Source of the DNA: Dolomitihabitans soli
Lineage (GTDB): Bacteria; Actinomycetota; Actinomycetes; Streptosporangiales; Streptosporangiaceae
DNA: 64,000 nucleotides
Assembly (NCBI RefSeq): GCF_022213955.1
Contig: NZ_JAKNTW010000007.1
Coordinates: 1 to 64,000, forward strand
Reading direction: 5' to 3'
The notes beneath the pieces were generated by a model. That model was not told the DNA's origin. It ran no database searches and was given only the letters and a program-made list of their open reading frames with translations. How positions within the stretch are numbered: position 1 is the first letter of the stretch; each line of letters opens with the position of its first letter. The translations under genes were made by a program, and so were the position numbers. Below, piece after piece: positions 51,757 to 62,574 of this stretch.

Positions 51757-53346
51757 TCAACCACTCTGCTGATACGAGCGAGGGGTCTGCTGTGCCTGGC
51801 TGTCCCATGTCGCCGGGGTGATTCCGTCCTGCTTCAGGCGAAACTTCTCGATCTTCTGCGTCGGGGTCTTCGGCAGTGCCGGCACCAGATCGATGTAGCG
51901 GGGCACCATGAAGGCCGGTGCGGTGGCGAGGCAGAATTCATGCAGCTCTTCGGCGGTCACCCTGGCGCCGGGCCTGGCGACGACGACGACCTTGAGGTCC
52001 TCCTCGGTGAGCTCGCTGGGCACGCCGACAGCGGCCGCTTCCAGTACCTCCGGGTGCCTGATCAGTAGTTGTTCCACTTCGTAGGCGGAGATGTTCTCAC
52101 CTCGCCGGCGGATGGAGTCGCTGAGCCGGCCCTCGAAGGTCAGGTATCCCTCATCGTCGAGTGTGCCGAGGTCGCCGGTGTGCAGCCAGCCGTTCTTCAG
52201 AACCTGCGCGGTAGCCTCGGGCATGGCGTGGTAGCCGTTCATCAACAGCCCCGGCTCTCGGCCGCGCACGACGATCTCGCCAGGGTGTCCGCTGGGCAGC
52301 GGGTGTCCGGAGTCGTTCACGATCCGAACGTCGAACTCGGGGATCACCTTGCCGCACGTACCCGGCTTCTGAGGGCCTTCGAGGGGGTCGTAGACGGGCA
52401 CACCGCCATCGGTCAGGCCATAGACCTGCCTGAGCGGGATGCCGAAACGCTCTTCCCAGCCTTGTCGCCACTCGGGCACGGGCACTCCCCATGCCAGCCT
52501 GACACGGTGGGCGCGGTCCTTTTCGCTGGGCGGCTGTTTCCACAGGATCGTCAGCGTCGCACCCATGAAATTGAAGACGGAAGCATCCAGGGCATTGACG
52601 TCGTCCCAGAACCGTGAGCCGCTGAAGCGGCGGCCGAGCGCGGCGGTGCCCCCACAGGCCAGGGCAGCCACGACGGTCAGGGTGGCGGCGTCGATGTGGA
52701 AGAGCGGGAAGGGGCAGTAGAGGACGTCGTCGGTGCGCAGGCCCATGTGGGTGGCGTGCAACTGTCCCTGCCTGGCCAGGTACCGGTGGGACAACACGCA
52801 CGCCTTGGAGGCGCCGGTCGTGCCCGAAGTGAACAGCAGGGTGGCCGCGGCGAGATCGTCGATCTCGGCAGGCGGGTACGGGTCAGTGCGGCATTGATAG
52901 TCGGCCAGATCGTCGAACCGCTGTTCGCCTGCGAGGCCGTTGACGACGACCCGGCGCAGCTCAGGAAGCTGATCGAGCACGGGCATGACGACGGGAAGGA
53001 ACTCGGCGTCGGCGACCAGAACCGAAGCCTCGGCCACCCGTAGCGCGCGGATCAGATGATTCCCGAGCAGGGCGGTGTTGAGCGGAGTATGGAGGGCACC
53101 GAGGCGCGCTAGGGCGAACCAGACGAGAACCTGCTCGAGGCTGTTGTGCATCAGCAAGGCGACACCTCTGCCTGGGCCTATCCCGGCCGCGGCGAAGGCG
53201 GCGGCGAGGCCGGCTGACCGCTGTTCGACCTGGCGGTAGGTGAGGTCGCCTTCATGGGTGCGGAGGAAGACGGCGTCAGGGGTACGGGCCGCCGCGTGGG
53301 CGAGCATCGCGGTGATGCCGGATCCTCGCATCGCTGCGACCGTCAT
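51757..53346 (-). CDS. AMP-forming acyl-CoA synthetase/ligase
   Basis: The 529-aa enzyme has P-loop ATLLFTSGTTGASKACVLSHR, motif VYGLTDGGVPVYD (usually YGxTE), the hinge region GWLHTGDLGTLDDEGYLTFEGRLSDSIRRRGENISAYEVE and C-terminal Lys in PTQKIEKFRL. It activates a carboxylic acid as acyl-AMP and then CoA thioester. Sequence style resembles carnitine/crotonobetaine-CoA ligase CaiC and other medium-chain or aryl acid ligases; the substrate is unknown. Its ATG overlaps the amidohydrolase stop (ATGA). Confidence 0.88.
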   Translation of the reverse strand: MTVAAMRGSGITAMLAHAAARTPDAVFLRTHEGDLTYRQVEQRSAGLAAAFAAAGIGPGRGVALLMHNSLEQVLVWFALARLGALHTPLNTALLGNHLIRALRVAEASVLVADAEFLPVVMPVLDQLPELRRVVVNGLAGEQRFDDLADYQCRTDPYPPAEIDDLAAATLLFTSGTTGASKACVLSHRYLARQGQLHATHMGLRTDDVLYCPFPLFHIDAATLTVVAALACGGTAALGRRFSGSRFWDDVNALDASVFNFMGATLTILWKQPPSEKDRAHRVRLAWGVPVPEWRQGWEERFGIPLRQVYGLTDGGVPVYDPLEGPQKPGTCGKVIPEFDVRIVNDSGHPLPSGHPGEIVVRGREPGLLMNGYHAMPEATAQVLKNGWLHTGDLGTLDDEGYLTFEGRLSDSIRRRGENISAYEVEQLLIRHPEVLEAAAVGVPSELTEEDLKVVVVARPGARVTAEELHEFCLATAPAFMVPRYIDLVPALPKTPTQKIEKFRLKQDGITPATWDSQAQQTPRSYQQSG

Positions 53347-54200
53347 GCGAGCCCGAAGAGGCGGGAGGCGTTGTCATGGAAGAGTGCTTGCAGCGCCGCA
53401 TCCGGCAGTCCCGATGCGCGCCATTCGGCGATGGCACGAACTGGCGAGATCATGGGCCAGTCGCTGCCGTAGAGGACCTGATCCCTCAGCACGTTGGGCA
53501 TCATGCCGAACAGCGTGTCCCATCCGGTCCCGGCTTTGGCGACGTACTTCGGCGCCAGGGCGCCGAACTCCAGGTAGACCGTCGGGTGACGGCGTGCCAC
53601 CGCGCAGTACTCCGTCACCCAGGGCCAGCCGGCGTGGCAGGCGATCAGCGTCAGGTCGGGAAAGTCGCAGGCCACCTGATCCAGCAGCTCCGGTCGCTCG
53701 TGACGCAGAGGGTGCATGCGGCTGTAGGTGATGCCCGTGTGCACCGCGACGACCAGGCCGAGCTCCTCCGCCCGGGAGTACATCGGGTAAAGGCGGCGGT
53801 CGTCGATGTCGAGTCCGAAGAACGCCGGCTGGAGTGTGACCCCGCGCAACCCGAGGCCGGCGATCGAGGTTGCCTGCCGGGCGATCTGAGTCGGCCGGGC
53901 ATCGGCGATGTCGACACATCCGATTCCCGTGAACCGGCCGGGATGTTCGGCCAGAACCTGGCACAGCGCCTCGTTGAGCAGGTCAGCTGATTCGCCACCC
54001 TCAGACTCGGCGTGCATGACGGCTCGGTTGATGCCCTCGGTATCCATGACCTTGAGCAGGTCGGCCAAACGGCCGGCGTTGATCTTGTCGGTCAACTGCA
54101 GCACCTTGTCGTACTGCTCGACCTGCCGCCTGGGAGCGGCATAGGTGGGGCTGGGGCGTAGCTCCTGCGGGAGCCGTACCCGGGCATCGATGACGCTCAT
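53343..54200 (-). CDS. Amidohydrolase-2 family metal-dependent hydrolase/decarboxylase
   Basis: The 285-aa protein fits the amidohydrolase_2 family of TIM-barrel enzymes (ACMSD-like): CVDIADARPTQIARQATSIAGLGLRGVTLQPAF, HTGITYSRMHPLRHERPELLDQVACDFPDLTLIACHAGWPW with metal-site His residues, and late YGSDWPMISP with Asp. The N-terminal HxH motif is not evident (DARVRLPQ instead), so the metal site differs from canonical members. It is the second gene of the TetR-led operon, with overlaps on both sides. Confidence 0.83.
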   Translation of the reverse strand: MSVIDARVRLPQELRPSPTYAAPRRQVEQYDKVLQLTDKINAGRLADLLKVMDTEGINRAVMHAESEGGESADLLNEALCQVLAEHPGRFTGIGCVDIADARPTQIARQATSIAGLGLRGVTLQPAFFGLDIDDRRLYPMYSRAEELGLVVAVHTGITYSRMHPLRHERPELLDQVACDFPDLTLIACHAGWPWVTEYCAVARRHPTVYLEFGALAPKYVAKAGTGWDTLFGMMPNVLRDQVLYGSDWPMISPVRAIAEWRASGLPDAALQALFHDNASRLFGLA

Positions 54201-54859
54201 CCCGCGGCCCCCATGTTCTGCCCGCGCAGGTGAACGGGGACAGGCTCACAGGCCAACCGGATCGGAGGCAGATCCCCCGACTCCTCCCGGCTCACGACCG
54301 ATATCCCGACGAGACGGCAGGCGAACTCGACGAACCGATCCTGAACTTCGGTGACGTCCAGCCGCCCGTCAGGCCGATACCAGTTGGCGACTCCGTTACA
54401 CATCTCCAGAAGCGCCAGCCGGGCGATGCGCAGATCGGTGAGCTGAAAGACACCGGTACGAGCGCCGCGCTCGATGACCTTGGCGAAAACCGACTCATAG
54501 TCGTCACGCATGCCGATGAGCGCTTCCTGATCCCGCGACCCCAAGGCGCGTATCTCCTGATCGGTCACCTTTGCCGTGAGCGGGTTGAGCGCACACAGCC
54601 CCACATGTCCCCGCACCAGGCGCGCCAGCTGGATTCCTGGGTCGGCGGACGAGCTGGTCGCGTCGATCGCGGAGCGCAGCAACTGCTCAAGGCAGGTCCG
54701 CATGACGCCGGAGAGGATCTCCTCCTTGCCCCCGGCGTAGTGGTACAAGGTCGCGGAGTTGATGCCCGCGGCACGTCCGAGTTCCCGAATGCCGGTCGCG
54801 GCGTACCCCTTCTGCGCGAACAGGCCAACCGCCGCCTGCTGGATCTCCTCAAGTCTCAT
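54197..54859 (-). CDS. TetR-family regulator heading a catabolic operon
   Basis: ATG 54859 gives 220 aa with the HTH RLEEIQQAAVGLFAQKGYAATGIRELGRAAGINSATLYHYAGGKEEILSGVM, and a C-terminal domain of the TetR_C_33/AcrR type. It is the promoter-proximal gene, and its stop overlaps the amidohydrolase start. A CAATCGATCGATTG palindrome 11 bp upstream of its start is the expected operator. Confidence 0.88.
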   Translation of the reverse strand: MRLEEIQQAAVGLFAQKGYAATGIRELGRAAGINSATLYHYAGGKEEILSGVMRTCLEQLLRSAIDATSSSADPGIQLARLVRGHVGLCALNPLTAKVTDQEIRALGSRDQEALIGMRDDYESVFAKVIERGARTGVFQLTDLRIARLALLEMCNGVANWYRPDGRLDVTEVQDRFVEFACRLVGISVVSREESGDLPPIRLACEPVPVHLRGQNMGAAG

Positions 54860-54869
54860 AAATCGCTCC

Positions 54870-54883
54870 CAATCGATCGATTG
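54870..54883. promoter_or_regulatory. Candidate TetR operator 1 (CAATCGATCGATTG)
   Basis: A perfect 14-bp palindrome lies 11 bp upstream of the TetR start. A second, related palindrome lies 98 bp further upstream, so cooperative or looping control is possible. Confidence 0.7.
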
Positions 54884-54892
54884 ACAGACATT

Positions 54893-56930
<2,038 letters not shown>

Positions 56931-56962
56931 GTTCGCAGGTGTGGCTGGAAGGGGTAGGACAC

Positions 56963-56986
56963 GGCCGGTGCGGTACCGCACCGGCC
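56963..56986. terminator. Bidirectional terminator between rox and convergent MFS gene
   Basis: GGCCGGTGCGGTACCGCACC followed by GGCC forms a perfect 24-bp palindrome with a potential ten-base-pair stem and GTAC loop. It sits between two convergent stop codons (56930 and 57048). Confidence 0.8.
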
Positions 56987-57047
56987 CGGTCCCGGACCCG
57001 GCGGTGTCCGGTCACAGACCTCCCGCCCGTACATCGCCCCGGTCGCC

Positions 57048-58277
57048 TCACCCACGCGACGCGGTCAGTTGAACAACGGTCTGCTCCTGCTGGGGGCCGC
57101 GCGGATGCCGGTGGGCGGCGGCGGACACCGTGCCGACCGCGGCGAGGCCGACCAGGGCGGCGGTCACGGCCCCCTGGTCGAAGAGCTGCCCGACCACCAG
57201 GCCGCCCGCGAACGCCACCATCCCGGACATGAAGTGGACCAGGCCGTTGTAGGAGCCGACCCGGCCCTCCGGCGCGCAGCGGACCACCATCTGGAAGGAC
57301 GCCGGCTGCAGCAGCCCGGTGCCGAGCCCGTTCAGAACGGCCGCCGTCATCAGGGCGGCCATCCGCCAGTCGGCCGCGAACGGGAACGCCGCCAGGAGCA
57401 GATAGCTGAAGCCCGCGCAGAGCAACCCGACGCGTAGCACCCAGGAATGTCCTCCCCGCCCGTCCCTGGCGACGAACGGCTGGACTCCGGCGGCGGCGAC
57501 GGCCACCGCGCAGAAGAACAACGTGGCCTGGCCGGCGTCGGCGACGCTCAGCGGGACCACTGTCACGACCTGGCTGATAAGCAGGGTGCTGGGGGCGGTG
57601 ACGGCGGCGAAGCGCAGGAACGGCCGGTCGCGGGCCACGTCTGCGACGCCACTCAGGAGCATGCCGAGCCCGGCTCGTCCGGTGGGCCCGGCGACCTGGC
57701 GCAACAGGCCGAACAGCAGGGCCGCGACCGCCCACACCGCCGCGGAGGCGGCGGCCAGGAACGCGAAACCTCCTCCCAGCAGCGCCAGACCGACCGGCGG
57801 ACCCGCCACCGCGGCGATCTGGCCGGTCACCACGTAGGCCCCGAAGCCACGAGATCGGCTTTGTGACGGCAGCCCGGCGAGCATCGACTGCGCGGAGGGG
57901 TGGAACAACGCCCCGCCGATGGCGAGCAGCATGGCCGTGGCGAGGAGCGTCCCCGGGCCGTCGACGACTCCGAGCAGGCCGAAGGCGATCGCTCTCAGCG
58001 CGCAGGCCAGCATCCCGGCCCGCCGCGGCCCGATCTGGTCGATCAGTGGACCGAACGGCAGGAACAGCGCGTACTGCACCGCGATGCGCAGGCCGAGCGC
58101 CAGCGAGATCGTTCCGGCGAGGAGGCCCACGTCGTCCCGCAGATGCGCCACCAAGTGAGCCATCACCGCGTAGTAGCCGAGCGAGGCGGCCAGTTGCACG
58201 CACACCAGGACCGCGATCACGCGCCGCCCCGAGTCGGCCGTCGTACCGGCGGCCACGGATGTACGAAGCAAGATCAC
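57048..58277 (-). CDS. MFS transporter, MDR-type
   Basis: The start is uncertain: GTG 58277 (VILLRTSVAAG) or a later GTG near 58217; the frame is open further out but not protein-like. The 409-aa product has about twelve helices with QLAASLGYYAVMAHLVAHLRDDVG, motif-A-like PLIDQIGPRRAGMLA and GALFHPSAQSMLAGLPSQSRSRGFGAYVVTGQIAAVAGP. It resembles drug-efflux MFS proteins. Convergent arrangement with rox means separate transcription, but a role in drug export is plausible. Confidence 0.83.
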   Translation of the reverse strand: MILLRTSVAAGTTADSGRRVIAVLVCVQLAASLGYYAVMAHLVAHLRDDVGLLAGTISLALGLRIAVQYALFLPFGPLIDQIGPRRAGMLACALRAIAFGLLGVVDGPGTLLATAMLLAIGGALFHPSAQSMLAGLPSQSRSRGFGAYVVTGQIAAVAGPPVGLALLGGGFAFLAAASAAVWAVAALLFGLLRQVAGPTGRAGLGMLLSGVADVARDRPFLRFAAVTAPSTLLISQVVTVVPLSVADAGQATLFFCAVAVAAAGVQPFVARDGRGGHSWVLRVGLLCAGFSYLLLAAFPFAADWRMAALMTAAVLNGLGTGLLQPASFQMVVRCAPEGRVGSYNGLVHFMSGMVAFAGGLVVGQLFDQGAVTAALVGLAAVGTVSAAAHRHPRGPQQEQTVVQLTASRG

Positions 58278-58524
58278 CAACCGGGGAGAGGAGTCCCCAG
58301 ATGATAGCCATCGCTCGCCGGTGATCCCGCCATCCCGCAGCTCGGCGGGGGGCCTGCCTGGCGGGTCTCGCGTTCGCCTCCGATCGGCGGCGCTTCCGGT
58401 CGTCCCCTGGATTCGTCCGTGGGCACGACCCGGCCCCTTCCGCGGTGCCCGGGGGCGGCGCAGAAGGGGCCAGGCCATGACGCCGGGCCGGAACTTCGAA
58501 AAGCCCGGTGTCTCCCCGTGTGCC

Positions 58525-59031
58525 TCAGTCAGCCGGATCCGTGGCGCTCATTGAGTTGAGCGCCGTGACCAGCTTCTTCTCCTCGTAGACGAAGTGCGAC
58601 TCCAGCAGCGCGGTCAGGCCGTCCAGTTCCCCCGCCACCCGCCTCGCCTCGGCCGGATCAGCCTCGAGACCCTCGACCAGCTCCGTAACCCTGCGCAGGA
58701 TCCCGGTCACCACGTGGTGGTCGTGCGTCAGCTCCTCCAGCACGGGCCGCAACTCGGGGAACTGCTCCGCCAGGACGGGGAACGCCCCGTCGTCCTCACC
58801 CGTGTGGTGCCGGGTCAGCGCCGAGCAGAAGGCCAGGCAGTGCGCCCGCAATTCCCGTGGCCGCTCGCCACGGCCCTCGGCGTAGGAGTCGACGTCCGCG
58901 CGGACCCGTTCCAGCTCTTCACGGAGCCAGATGTGAACTTCGATCAACTGGTTGCCGAACGCCGTGAGGCGGTCGTCCGGCTCGGTGGATGTTTCCATGG
59001 TCGTCCCATGATTCGGCGCCTCCATGCCCAC
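58525..59031 (-). CDS. Hemerythrin/HHE-domain protein
   Basis: GTG 59031 has AAGGAG six bases upstream; ATG 59025 and 58998 are alternatives. The 168-aa protein has the HHE four-helix bundle with metal ligands in VHIWLREELERV (His), LTRHHTGEDDGAFPVL (HxxxE), LTHDHHVV (His) and ESHFVYEEKKLV (HxxxE). Such proteins bind a di-iron centre for O2, NO or iron handling. It diverges from the alkylation-repair genes. Confidence 0.85.
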   Translation of the reverse strand: MGMEAPNHGTTMETSTEPDDRLTAFGNQLIEVHIWLREELERVRADVDSYAEGRGERPRELRAHCLAFCSALTRHHTGEDDGAFPVLAEQFPELRPVLEELTHDHHVVTGILRRVTELVEGLEADPAEARRVAGELDGLTALLESHFVYEEKKLVTALNSMSATDPAD

Positions 59032-59193
59032 GACTGTCTCCTTGCCGGGTGCACTGCGACGCTGAGACGGGATTGCATCATCCTTCCGGTGGTCCGTCAA
59101 ACGGCGGTCCGTCGAACGGCCGGCGGCGCGCCCTCGGGGACCATGTCGGATTCCCGCTAGCCCGCCATGATGGCCACCGGCGATGCTGGGGAC

Positions 59194-60666
59194 ATGCATG
59201 ATGACGTGGAGCGGTGTCTACGAGCCGTGCGGTCCAGGGACGCCCGGTTCGACGGGTGGTTCTTCACAGCGGTGATCACGACCGGGATCTACTGCCGGCC
59301 GAGCTGCCCCGTGGTGCCGCCCAAGGACGAGAACATGCGCTTCCACCCCAGCGCCGCGTCGGCGCAGCTGGCCGGGTTCCGCGCCTGCAAGCGCTGCCGG
59401 CCCGACACCAGCCCCGGATCCCCGGAGTGGAACCAGCGGGCCGACATCGTGGCGCGGGCGATGCGCATGATCGCCGATGGCGTCGTCGACCGTGACGGGG
59501 TGCCCGGTCTCGCCGCGCAGCTCGGCTACAGCACCCGCCAGATCGAACGGCAACTGCTCGCCGAACTCGGGGCGGGCCCGCTCGCGCTGGCCCGGGCGCA
59601 GCGGGCGCAGACCGCCCGGCTGCTGATCGAGACGAGCACCCTGCCGATGGGCGACGTCGCGTTCGCCGCCGGATTCGGCAGCATCCGGACCTTCAACGAC
59701 ACCGTGCTGGAGGTCTTCGCCCTGACGCCGACCCAGCTGCGGGATCGCGTCGCCCGTGGCCGGCCGGCGGCGACCCCGGGCGTGTTGTCGCTCCGGCTCC
59801 CCTTCCGCGCCCCGCTCTCCCCCGGCAACCTGTTCGGGCACCTCGCGGCGACGGCCGTACCCGGAATCGAGGAGTGGCGCGATGGCGCGTACCGCCGCAC
59901 GCTGCGCCTCCCGCACGGTCACGGCATCGCCACCCTGCGACCGCTGGCCGGCCACGTCGGCTGTCGGCTGGCCCTCACCGACCTGCGTGACCTGTCCACC
60001 GCGATCAGCCGGTGCCGTCGGCTGCTCGACCTCGACGCCGATCCCGTCGCCGTCGACGACCTCCTCCGCGGCGACCCGGTGCTCGCCCCCCTGGTGGACA
60101 AGGAGCCCGGCCGCCGGGTGCCCCGGACCGTCGACGCGGCGGAGTTCGCGGTGCGCGCGGTGCTCGGGCAGCAGGTGTCCACGTCGGCGGCCCGCACACA
60201 CGCCGCCCGGCTGGTGACCGCGCACGGCGAACCGATCAAGGACTCCGCGGGGGGCCTCACCCATCTCTTCCCCGGCCCCGCGGCGCTGGCCTCGCTGGAC
60301 CCGGCGGCGCTCGCCCTCCCCCAGGCCCGCCGTACCACGCTGATCACGATGATCGACGCGCTGGCGGGCGGCGAGATCGACCTCAGCGTCGGAGGGGACT
60401 GGCGGCAGGCCCGCGCGCAGCTCTCCGCGTTGCCGGGAGTCGGACCGTGGACCGTCGAGACCATCGCCATGCGCGCGCTCGGTGACCCCGACGCCTTCGT
60501 CCCCACCGATCTCGGCATCCGCCTCGCCGCCCGTGACATCGGCCTGCCGGACACCCCGGCGGCGCTCACCCATCGCGCCGCCGCCTGGCGGCCCTGGCGC
60601 GCCTACGCCGTCCAGTACCTCTGGGCCACCAGCGACCACCCCGTCAACCGGCTCCCCGCCGCCTGA
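59194..60666 (+). CDS. alkA: Ada-like regulator fused to AlkA 3-methyladenine DNA glycosylase
   Basis: The chosen start is ATG 59194 (MHDDVERCLRAVRSRDARFDGWFFTAVITTGIYCRPSCP); 490 aa. Residues 1-75 form the Ada zinc domain with Cys in GIYCRPSC and RACKRCRP (four Cys, the methyl-phosphotriester acceptor site). An AraC-type HTH follows (ADIVARAMRMIADG; QLGYSTRQIERQLLAELG; FAAGFGSIRTFNDTVLEVF). Residues about 200-490 are an AlkA glycosylase with EFAVRAVLGQQVS, the HhH motif LSALPGVGPWTVETIAMRAL and catalytic Asp in FVPTDLGIR. It senses methylated DNA and excises alkylated bases. It is followed by ogt. Confidence 0.93.
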   Translation: MHDDVERCLRAVRSRDARFDGWFFTAVITTGIYCRPSCPVVPPKDENMRFHPSAASAQLAGFRACKRCRPDTSPGSPEWNQRADIVARAMRMIADGVVDRDGVPGLAAQLGYSTRQIERQLLAELGAGPLALARAQRAQTARLLIETSTLPMGDVAFAAGFGSIRTFNDTVLEVFALTPTQLRDRVARGRPAATPGVLSLRLPFRAPLSPGNLFGHLAATAVPGIEEWRDGAYRRTLRLPHGHGIATLRPLAGHVGCRLALTDLRDLSTAISRCRRLLDLDADPVAVDDLLRGDPVLAPLVDKEPGRRVPRTVDAAEFAVRAVLGQQVSTSAARTHAARLVTAHGEPIKDSAGGLTHLFPGPAALASLDPAALALPQARRTTLITMIDALAGGEIDLSVGGDWRQARAQLSALPGVGPWTVETIAMRALGDPDAFVPTDLGIRLAARDIGLPDTPAALTHRAAAWRPWRAYAVQYLWATSDHPVNRLPAA

Positions 60667-60684
60667 GCCCCGCGAAGGAACCCG

Positions 60685-61173
60685 ATGGAACACCGGACGC
60701 ACACCGTGGTCGACAGCCCCGTCGGCCCGCTCACCCTGGTGGCGGACAACGGCACCCTCACCGGTCTCTACATGCACCGGCAGCGACACCGGCCACCCCA
60801 GGAGATCTTCGGCGAACCCGACGCCGCACCTTTCACCGAGGTCGCGAGCCAGCTCCGCGACTACTTCGAGGGGCGGCGGGCCGTCTTCGACCTGCCCATG
60901 GTCTTCGCCGGCACGCCCTTCCAGCACACGGTCTGGACGGCCCTGCTGGAGATCCCGTACGGCGAGACCGTCACCTACGGCCAGCTCGCCGATCGGATCG
61001 GGAAGCCCACCGCGGCCAGGGCGGTGGGCCTGGCCAACGGCAAGAACCCGATCGGCATCATCGTCCCCTGCCATCGCGTCGTCGGCTCCACCGGCAATCT
61101 CACCGGCTACGGCGGCGGCCTGGCGACGAAGCACTACCTGCTCGCCTTCGAGCAGGGCTCCACGCTTTTGTGA
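60685..61173 (+). CDS. ogt: Methylated-DNA--protein-cysteine methyltransferase
   Basis: ATG 60685 follows GAAGGAA by a few bases, 16 bp after alkA-like stop, so both are one operon. The 162-aa protein has the active-site motif IIVPCHRVVGSTGNLTGYGGGL and the upstream GTPFQHTVWTALLEIPYGETVTYGQLA of Ogt. It repairs O6-alkylguanine by suicidal transfer to the Cys in PCHR. Confidence 0.95.
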   Translation: MEHRTHTVVDSPVGPLTLVADNGTLTGLYMHRQRHRPPQEIFGEPDAAPFTEVASQLRDYFEGRRAVFDLPMVFAGTPFQHTVWTALLEIPYGETVTYGQLADRIGKPTAARAVGLANGKNPIGIIVPCHRVVGSTGNLTGYGGGLATKHYLLAFEQGSTLL

Positions 61174-61335
61174 ACCGGAGGTGCCGGGGATGAGCGGGGT
61201 ACAGCGTGCAAGGCACGCGTTCATCGTGGTCTGCCCGGCAGCCGCGCGGGTCAGGTGTGCGAGACGGACCGCCGAGGACGACCCACGGCGGAATGCGGCT
61301 TCGTTGCGCCTCCGCCGACCCATGTGACGGGACTA

Positions 61336-61389
61336 ACGGCACTGTCAGACCTCAGGCATCTGACGGCACTGTCAGACCTCAGGCGCGGT
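61336..61389. repeat. 27-bp tandem repeat upstream of small gene
   Basis: ACGGCACTGTCAGACCTCAG occurs twice, 27 bp apart (61336 and 61363), each followed by GC. It lies 70-120 bp before ATG 61455, where a promoter or operator could be. Confidence 0.7.
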
Positions 61390-61454
61390 CAGGCAAGGAG
61401 GTTCGGCCCCTCCCGCTCCTGTACGGCATGCCCGGCCCGGCATACGTTATCGCC

Positions 61455-61682
61455 ATGTGCGACCTGAATTCCGAGGAAAGTCGTGACATCGTCGAGGCCC
61501 TGAGCGAGATCAGCGCTCTGGCCGGCCAACTGGCGGCCCACACCTCCGCCATCGAGGAGACCGCCTACATGGACCACGAGGGACTGGCCGCCCTGCTGGC
61601 CGGCCTTCGAGATCGAGCCGAGAAGGCCAGGGAGTGGGTGGCGGACAAACCCCAGCAGCACGCCATGCACTCGGGTCACTGA
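61455..61682 (+). CDS. Small acidic helical protein
   Basis: The 75-aa protein starts MCDLNSEESRDIVEALSEISALAGQLAAHTSAIEETAYMDHEG and continues LAALLAGLRDRAEKAREWVADKPQQHAMH. It is predicted entirely helical with no known domain. A longer frame upstream has no ribosome site. The C-terminal His-rich end is notable. Function unknown. Confidence 0.55.
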   Translation: MCDLNSEESRDIVEALSEISALAGQLAAHTSAIEETAYMDHEGLAALLAGLRDRAEKAREWVADKPQQHAMHSGH

Positions 61683-61888
61683 CCACGCCCTGATCCTGCC
61701 TGGTCGGTGAGAACTCCGGTGCGGCCAGGATGTGCGGGATCGTCGCTCTCCCTTCGTCGCGGGTGTGGACCGGCGAAGGATTCCGTGACACGCACGGTTG
61801 CCGATCAGCTCACACCCATCTCATACGGGAGCCGCGTCTTCTCGGGAGCCCGGGCCGCTCGGCGTGTCGCGAGCGGCCGGGGCGACCC
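61683..61888. other. Intergenic between convergent genes
   Basis: No gene and no strong hairpin are seen between the small helical protein and the PepSY gene. Confidence 0.4.
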
Positions 61889-62224
61889 TCAGTCGTCCTG
61901 GTCGTCGTCGTCGCTGTCGTCGTCACCGTCGGTGTCGTTCGCGGACAGGACCTTGCCGGTGGCGGCATCGACGGCCAGTTCCCGCTCCGCGCCATCGGCG
62001 GTGATCACGTCGATCTCCCAGACCTGCCGGTCGCCGTCGCGGTCGAAGTCGGCGGACTCCACCCAGCCGCCGGCAACGGTCCCGAGCGCCGTCTTCACCG
62101 CCTGGTCGAGAGAGACCTTCGGAGCGGAGACCGGGGAGGGAGTCTCGTCGGCGAGGGCGACGCCCCCGAAGGCGGCGAGCGCGGCGACCAGGGCGGCCGT
62201 GGTGATGATCAGTGGCTTGCGCAT
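61889..62224 (-). CDS. Secreted PepSY-domain protein
   Basis: ATG 62224 follows GGAGG at the right spacing. The 111-aa protein has a signal peptide (MRKPLIITTAALVAALAAFGG, cleavage after VALA), one PepSY domain (VSLDQAVKTALGTVAGGWVESADFDRDGDRQVWEIDVITADGAERELAVDAATGKVLS) and a poly-Asp tail (DTDGDDDSDDDDQDD) likely to bind cations. PepSY domains inhibit or modulate proteases or sense envelope conditions. Often such genes lie with two-component systems, not seen here. Confidence 0.85.
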   Translation of the reverse strand: MRKPLIITTAALVAALAAFGGVALADETPSPVSAPKVSLDQAVKTALGTVAGGWVESADFDRDGDRQVWEIDVITADGAERELAVDAATGKVLSANDTDGDDDSDDDDQDD

Positions 62225-62574
62225 GAATATCCTCCAGCACACTTGTTGTCGGTGATGACCCCAAGGTTGCCCGCCGCGGCGATAGCAGCACGCTGCGAGA
62301 GTCCTAACGCACCGTTAAAAGACGAGCCGTCCCTCGCGGTACTCCAGAGGCCCTCAGGGATGGCACCCCGCAGCACTTGCGATCTTCGCCCGAACCCGCA
62401 AGGCGGCCGGACAACGAAGATTCCCCGCAATGGACCTCGAAGAGTGGTAGAAGTTCGCACCCTTCGGCAGGCGTGGCAACACGGACGCACTAGCCCGGTG
62501 ACCTCGGACAGTGCTGCCATAGGGTGATTCCGGCCCCGAGAGGCGGTGGCCACCGATGATTGGCGCACGAATTC
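62225..62574. other. Intergenic between divergent PepSY and LuxR-type genes
   Basis: This 350-bp region has no supported gene and is expected to hold both promoters. No clear operator repeat was recognised. Confidence 0.45.

Noticed and set aside
59218-61323. A 701-codon minus-strand frame over the alkA/ogt genes
   Set aside because: The plus strand encodes two full repair enzymes with catalytic motifs; the antisense product has none.
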